From NCBI GenBank assembly GCA_002311385.1, contig DCAE01000082.1:3384-29710 (forward strand): DNA of 26,327 bases. The letters run 5' to 3'. The position numbers were made by a program, and so were the translations under genes. Numbering within the stretch: the stretch's first letter is position 1; each line of letters begins with the position of its first letter. The notes beneath the pieces were generated by a model. That model did not search any database and was not told where the DNA came from. It saw only the letters and a program-made list of their open reading frames with translations. The stretch comes from Dehalococcoidia bacterium UBA1141 (lineage in GTDB: Bacteria > Chloroflexota > Dehalococcoidia > Lucifugimonadales > UBA3495). This document shows positions 23,358 through 26,327 of this stretch, piece after piece.

Positions 23358-24647
23358 ATGGAACTGCGCAACGTAGTGATAGTAGACGGAGTCCGCTCAC
23401 CCTTCGCCCGCGCCGTCCGGGGCAAGCTGGTGGCCACTCGTTTGGACGAAGTGGGCGCAACTGTTATTCGCGCCCTGTTAGACCGGAATCCCAAGGTGGA
23501 AGACTACATGATTGAAGATGTGGGACTGGGGAATGTATTGGGTAAGGGTGAATTTGTGGACCTGGGCACGATCGTGCGCTTGGCCGGCTTGCCCATGGAG
23601 GTTTCCACTTTCAACTCCAACCGCCAATGCGGTTCCAGCATGGAAGTCGTGCACCGGGTGGCCCAGTCCATCATGGTGGGCGCTACCGAATGCGGTATAG
23701 CATTGGGCGCCGAGCGAATGCTGCGGACGATCGCTGGCGACGACGGTCCCCACACCCGCGTAACCGAGCCCAAGCCGTTACAGCGGACATCTGGTCAGAC
23801 CAGCCTTGCTGTTGACCACTACGACAACTTTTCGGTGCCTTTCCCTGATTTCATACTGGAATCGCCAGCCAAGGTTTCCATGCTTCAGACTGCTCAGAAC
23901 GTCGCCGAGGTCTACGGGCTAAGCCGTAGCGATCTGGACGAATATGCGGTGCCCAGTCACCGTAAGGCTCATGAAGCCTATGAGGCTGGGATTTTCAAAG
24001 ATGAGATTATCCCTCTGGAAGTGGAGGAGCCGGTTTTCGACAGCGATGGAAACTGGTTGGAGAATGAGCCCGGGAAGATGATTACCTTCGACCGGGACGA
24101 ATGTATCCGCCCTGGCACCAACTTTGAATCCTTGATGAACCTCAACGCCATACCAGGTGTTCAAAGCTACGGCGGCACCGAGATTGTCATCACTCCGGGA
24201 AACTCTTCGCCTACCAACGACGCTGTCAGCGCCGTGTTGTTGATGAGCGAGGAGAAAGCGTTGGCATTGGGCCTTGAACCGCTGGCTAGAGTCGTTGGCT
24301 TCGGCGTCGCGGGTGTCAAACCACAGGTGATGGGGTTGGGCCCTGTTCCTGCAACCAAAAAGGCATTGAAACACGCTGGATTGACCATCGATCAGATCGA
24401 CAGAGTGGAGTTCAATGAGGCTTTTGCCGCACAGGTTATTCCCAGCGCCCGGGAATTGGGCATACCCATGGGAAAGCTAAATGTGAACGGCGGCGCACTG
24501 GCCATAGGCCATCCCTTGGGAGCCACCGGGGGCCGCTTGATTTTGACTTTGGCCCACGAATTGCGGCGGTCGAATTCCACCTACGGCTTGGCCACTCAGT
24601 GCATAGGCGCAGGTATGGGAATCACTACCGTCTTAGAACGGCTCTAG
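23358..24647 (+). CDS. Thiolase (acetyl-CoA C-acyltransferase family)
   Basis: A 429-residue thiolase. The acyl-accepting Cys91 is in NRQCGSSMEVVHR, Asn in the NEAFAAQ block, His385 in GGALAIGHPLGATGGR, and the second catalytic Cys415 in CIGAGMG, so all catalytic loops are intact. The N-terminal VVIVDGVRSPFARAVRGKL is standard. It catalyses reversible Claisen condensation or thiolytic cleavage of 3-ketoacyl-CoA in beta-oxidation-type degradation. It is about 30 residues longer than the common 393-residue enzyme, through an insert around 130-160 and a DSDGNWLENEPGK loop. GAGAGG lies 6 nt before ATG 23358. The gene starts 95 nt after the P450 remnant and its last 23 nt overlap the convergent FAD oxidoreductase. 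Confidence 0.93.
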   Translation: MELRNVVIVDGVRSPFARAVRGKLVATRLDEVGATVIRALLDRNPKVEDYMIEDVGLGNVLGKGEFVDLGTIVRLAGLPMEVSTFNSNRQCGSSMEVVHRVAQSIMVGATECGIALGAERMLRTIAGDDGPHTRVTEPKPLQRTSGQTSLAVDHYDNFSVPFPDFILESPAKVSMLQTAQNVAEVYGLSRSDLDEYAVPSHRKAHEAYEAGIFKDEIIPLEVEEPVFDSDGNWLENEPGKMITFDRDECIRPGTNFESLMNLNAIPGVQSYGGTEIVITPGNSSPTNDAVSAVLLMSEEKALALGLEPLARVVGFGVAGVKPQVMGLGPVPATKKALKHAGLTIDQIDRVEFNEAFAAQVIPSARELGIPMGKLNVNGGALAIGHPLGATGGRLILTLAHELRRSNSTYGLATQCIGAGMGITTVLERL

Positions 24648-25740
24648 CCGGTAGCATCTGCTCCAACATAGGGTGTTGCTCTCCCTTTAGTATTGACGTG
24701 GTCAACATCTGGGCCAACACCGCCGCCAAGAGAAAACCGTCGGTGCTGGGGACCGCCATGTGGGCTCCGTCGATACCGGGTATGGGTCCCAAGAGCGGGA
24801 CTCTGTCGGGGATTAACGCTGCGCATCCTGCCCGTGCTTCGGCTACTTCCATCTCTAGGCCAGGTAATATTGACCGCACTTGTTGTAAGAGCCAATCTCT
24901 AGACTCGTCATTCGGTGTGGCCTCGAATGCGTTGGGGTCCCGCTTGCTGCCAGCGTGAATCAATCCGTCCACCCTCTGCACAATATTGACGCCGCCCCAA
25001 CGCACTGCGCATCCCAGGGGCGCTCCGCCGGTTTTCAGCTTAAGATGCAATTTCTGCAGTCCGCACGGTTCTATCGGCAGGGTTATATCCAGCCAGTCTT
25101 TCAGCAACTGCCCTGACCACGGGCCGGTGGTGACTATTACGCTCTCAGTGGGCAAGACCGTGCCGTCTGCCAGTGTCACCCCGCTGACCCGGCCACCACT
25201 GCTTTCCAAGCCCTGTGCTTCACCAATAACAAACTTGGCTCCCTTTCTCTGAGCCGCCAACGCCAGAGCATCTACGAAAAGTTGGGGGTCCATCTGCATA
25301 CAGTCTTGATGGAGCATTCCGCCAATAACATCCGGGGATAAGCGAGGGTCCAGTCCCTTGACCGCTTTTGAGTCCACCCATTCCACTCTTAATCCGGCGG
25401 ATCTCATGTGTGACAGCATATCCCGGAGTTCCCGTTCTTCATTCTCTGTGGTGGCGGCATAAAGATACCGGGTATCTTGCTCCCTAAAATCGATGCCGCT
25501 CTCGGCCTTGATCAAGGGTAAGTATTTCCGGTAAAGGGCGAGGCTCTCTGCCCCCAGTTTACACTCGAATGCGATGTTATCCCCGGTTACCGGCTGAACG
25601 TTGCCCGCCGACGCCCCGGAAGCTCCCGCCCCTTGGGAGTCTTTCTCCAGCAGGGTTATGCTCGCTCCTTCTAAGGACAACCGGTAGGCGAGAAAGCAAC
25701 CAATCACTCCACCGCCGATAATGGTGATTTGCTGGGACAT
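24625..25740 (-). CDS. DAO-family FAD-dependent oxidoreductase (glycine/D-amino acid oxidase-like)
   Basis: A 371-residue flavoprotein with the N-terminal dinucleotide fold ITIIGGGVIGCFLAYRLSLE and the acidic residue in LLEKD. It continues with GASGASAGNVQP (FAD contact typical of DadA/GlyOx) and ends in a DAO-type C-terminal block, RVPLLGPIPGIDGAHMAVPS with a DGFLLA segment. Family members oxidise amines of D-amino acids, glycine, sarcosine or proline; the O2-using ones release H2O2. The specific substrate is not predictable. The ATG has AAGGAG 11 nt upstream, a loose spacing. The gene is convergent with the thiolase, overlapping it by 23 nt, and divergent from the tmRNA across about 205 nt to its promoter. 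Confidence 0.9.
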   Translation of the reverse strand: MSQQITIIGGGVIGCFLAYRLSLEGASITLLEKDSQGAGASGASAGNVQPVTGDNIAFECKLGAESLALYRKYLPLIKAESGIDFREQDTRYLYAATTENEERELRDMLSHMRSAGLRVEWVDSKAVKGLDPRLSPDVIGGMLHQDCMQMDPQLFVDALALAAQRKGAKFVIGEAQGLESSGGRVSGVTLADGTVLPTESVIVTTGPWSGQLLKDWLDITLPIEPCGLQKLHLKLKTGGAPLGCAVRWGGVNIVQRVDGLIHAGSKRDPNAFEATPNDESRDWLLQQVRSILPGLEMEVAEARAGCAALIPDRVPLLGPIPGIDGAHMAVPSTDGFLLAAVLAQMLTTSILKGEQHPMLEQMLPARAVLRR

Positions 25741-25945
25741 GATTTATCGTGCTCCTTAATCAATCTTTGTCAGGTAATTCGATGTGTTTAGGTTTGGAGT
25801 TTCGGTGCCTACTGGGGCCAATTATAATGCAGTCGGTCCGGTTCCTCAGAATTCCTGATAATCGCAATAGGCTTAGCCTTAGGACAACGTCGCTCTCGGA
25901 ACGTGAGCTACGTAGCGTGAGCGGCGAGCTTGGGACAACCTAGCG

Positions 25946-25975
25946 TTGACCATTACCAAAATGTCATGTGATAAT
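25946..25975 (+). promoter_or_regulatory. Promoter of the tmRNA gene
   Basis: TTGACC (25946-25951), 18-nt spacer, extended -10 TGT-GATAAT (-10 at 25970-25975). Transcription should start near 25983, a few bases before the mature 5' end. Confidence 0.75.
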
Positions 25976-25987
25976 TAGTATATACAT

Positions 25988-26327
25988 GGGGACGCGCGGG
26001 TTCGACAGGAGCGTCTCGTGGCGGATTGCAGGCCGAGGATGCCATCTCCCTCGTTAATCCGGTGGCAGCCATTAACTGGCGAACGTGAATTCGCTCTAGC
26101 CGCGTAATAGCGGCTACGTCCGCTCACCGTTAGGCCCGGAGACGGGGATGCGGGCGCCAAAAGTCCGGGATGCGGTTACACCAATGCCGATACGGAGTAG
26201 CCAAAGAAAAATCGGCTGGCGGATCGGAGATTCCGTCGGAGGAAGCTTCGAACCGCGAGACTCAAAGCTCCGAATAAGCCTGTAGTATATCCAGTCATAG
26301 GGCCTTCTGGACGGGGAGTTCGACTCT
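25988..26327 (+). ncRNA. ssrA: tmRNA (ssrA), 3' end cut by the window edge
   Basis: The 5' end GGGGACGCGCGGGTTCGACA is the standard one-piece tmRNA acceptor and D-loop start. The right edge stops inside the T-arm (ACGGGGAGTTCGACTCT), so about 15-20 nt including the CCA end are missing. The tag frame reads GGC GAA CGT GAA TTC GCT CTA GCC GCG TAA TAG at 26078-26110, giving G-E-R-E-F-A-L-A-A with Gly as resume codon and a double stop. The ALAA end is the usual protease signal. It frees ribosomes stalled on broken mRNAs, with SmpB (not in the window). Confidence 0.95.

Noticed and set aside
25880..25945. Palindrome GCTACGTAGC and surrounding short repeats before the tmRNA as a tRNA or terminator
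   Set aside because: No T-run and no cloverleaf; the structure is short and unsupported.

Overview
This 26.3 kb window looks like a chromosomal segment of a Chloroflexota bacterium, most likely Dehalococcoidia or a SAR202-type relative. The best evidence is the tmRNA cut by the right edge: its tag reads GEREFALAA with a Gly resume codon, close to the GERELVLAG tag I recall for Dehalococcoides. The gene content (flavin/F420 monooxygenases of the luciferase-like family, GMC oxidoreductases, epoxide hydrolase, P450, thiolase, lipoproteins with Ala/Pro-rich linkers) and the dispersed palindromic repeats fit that guess. TGA is an ordinary stop here (methyltransferase, epoxide hydrolase and one MFS gene end in it).

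Layout. 1-460: 5' end of a luciferase-like monooxygenase (minus), then decayed repeats and a 31-bp palindrome. 461-2062: a NIPSNAP-family gene (minus), then an AhpD-like peroxidase-related gene (plus) interrupted by one in-frame TGA inside its CxxC motif, a terminator, and two copies of a dispersed repeat. 2063-6696: two divergent GMC oxidoreductase paralogues, then a 2-oxopent-4-enoate hydratase-like gene and a cupin. 6711-9336: a terminator, a second AhpD-like gene (minus) with an in-frame TGA at the same motif position, and a divergent gamma-glutamyltransferase-like gene. 9449-12014: a luciferase-like oxidoreductase and a PQQ-type sugar dehydrogenase lipoprotein, both minus. 12346-17734: a methyltransferase facing a minus-strand cluster MFS / carboxymuconolactone decarboxylase-like / epoxide hydrolase / MFS. 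17735-21286: a long AT-rich regulatory stretch and an 881-residue lipoprotein made of two fused TRAP-type (DctP) solute-binding domains. 21386-23262: a DUF2277 gene with an ATC codon where the start should be, and a cytochrome P450 pseudogene with a frameshift and a nonsense codon. 23358-25740: a thiolase overlapping tail-to-tail with a DAO-family FAD oxidoreductase. 25946-26327: tmRNA with its promoter.

The most notable finding is the pair of AhpD-like genes, which are almost certainly selenoproteins. Each has CxYU-TxxH in place of CxxC-xxxH. Each TGA is followed, after exactly 10 nt, by a perfect 7-bp stem with a 3-nt loop starting in G, which fits a bacterial SECIS element; standard gene calling would split each into two fragments. 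Other unusual items are the double DctP lipoprotein, a 12-bp minisatellite that supplies the N-terminus of the hydratase and carries two in-frame TGAs upstream, the ATC start, and the decaying P450.

Functionally the window reads as a catabolic island for small organic compounds: uptake (DctP, MFS), oxidation (GMC, P450, LLM, DAO, sugar dehydrogenase), hydrolysis or hydration (epoxide hydrolase, hydratase), thiolytic cleavage, and peroxide or thiol redox enzymes that may protect against oxidase by-products. That linkage is inference from gene content; no single pathway is proven.
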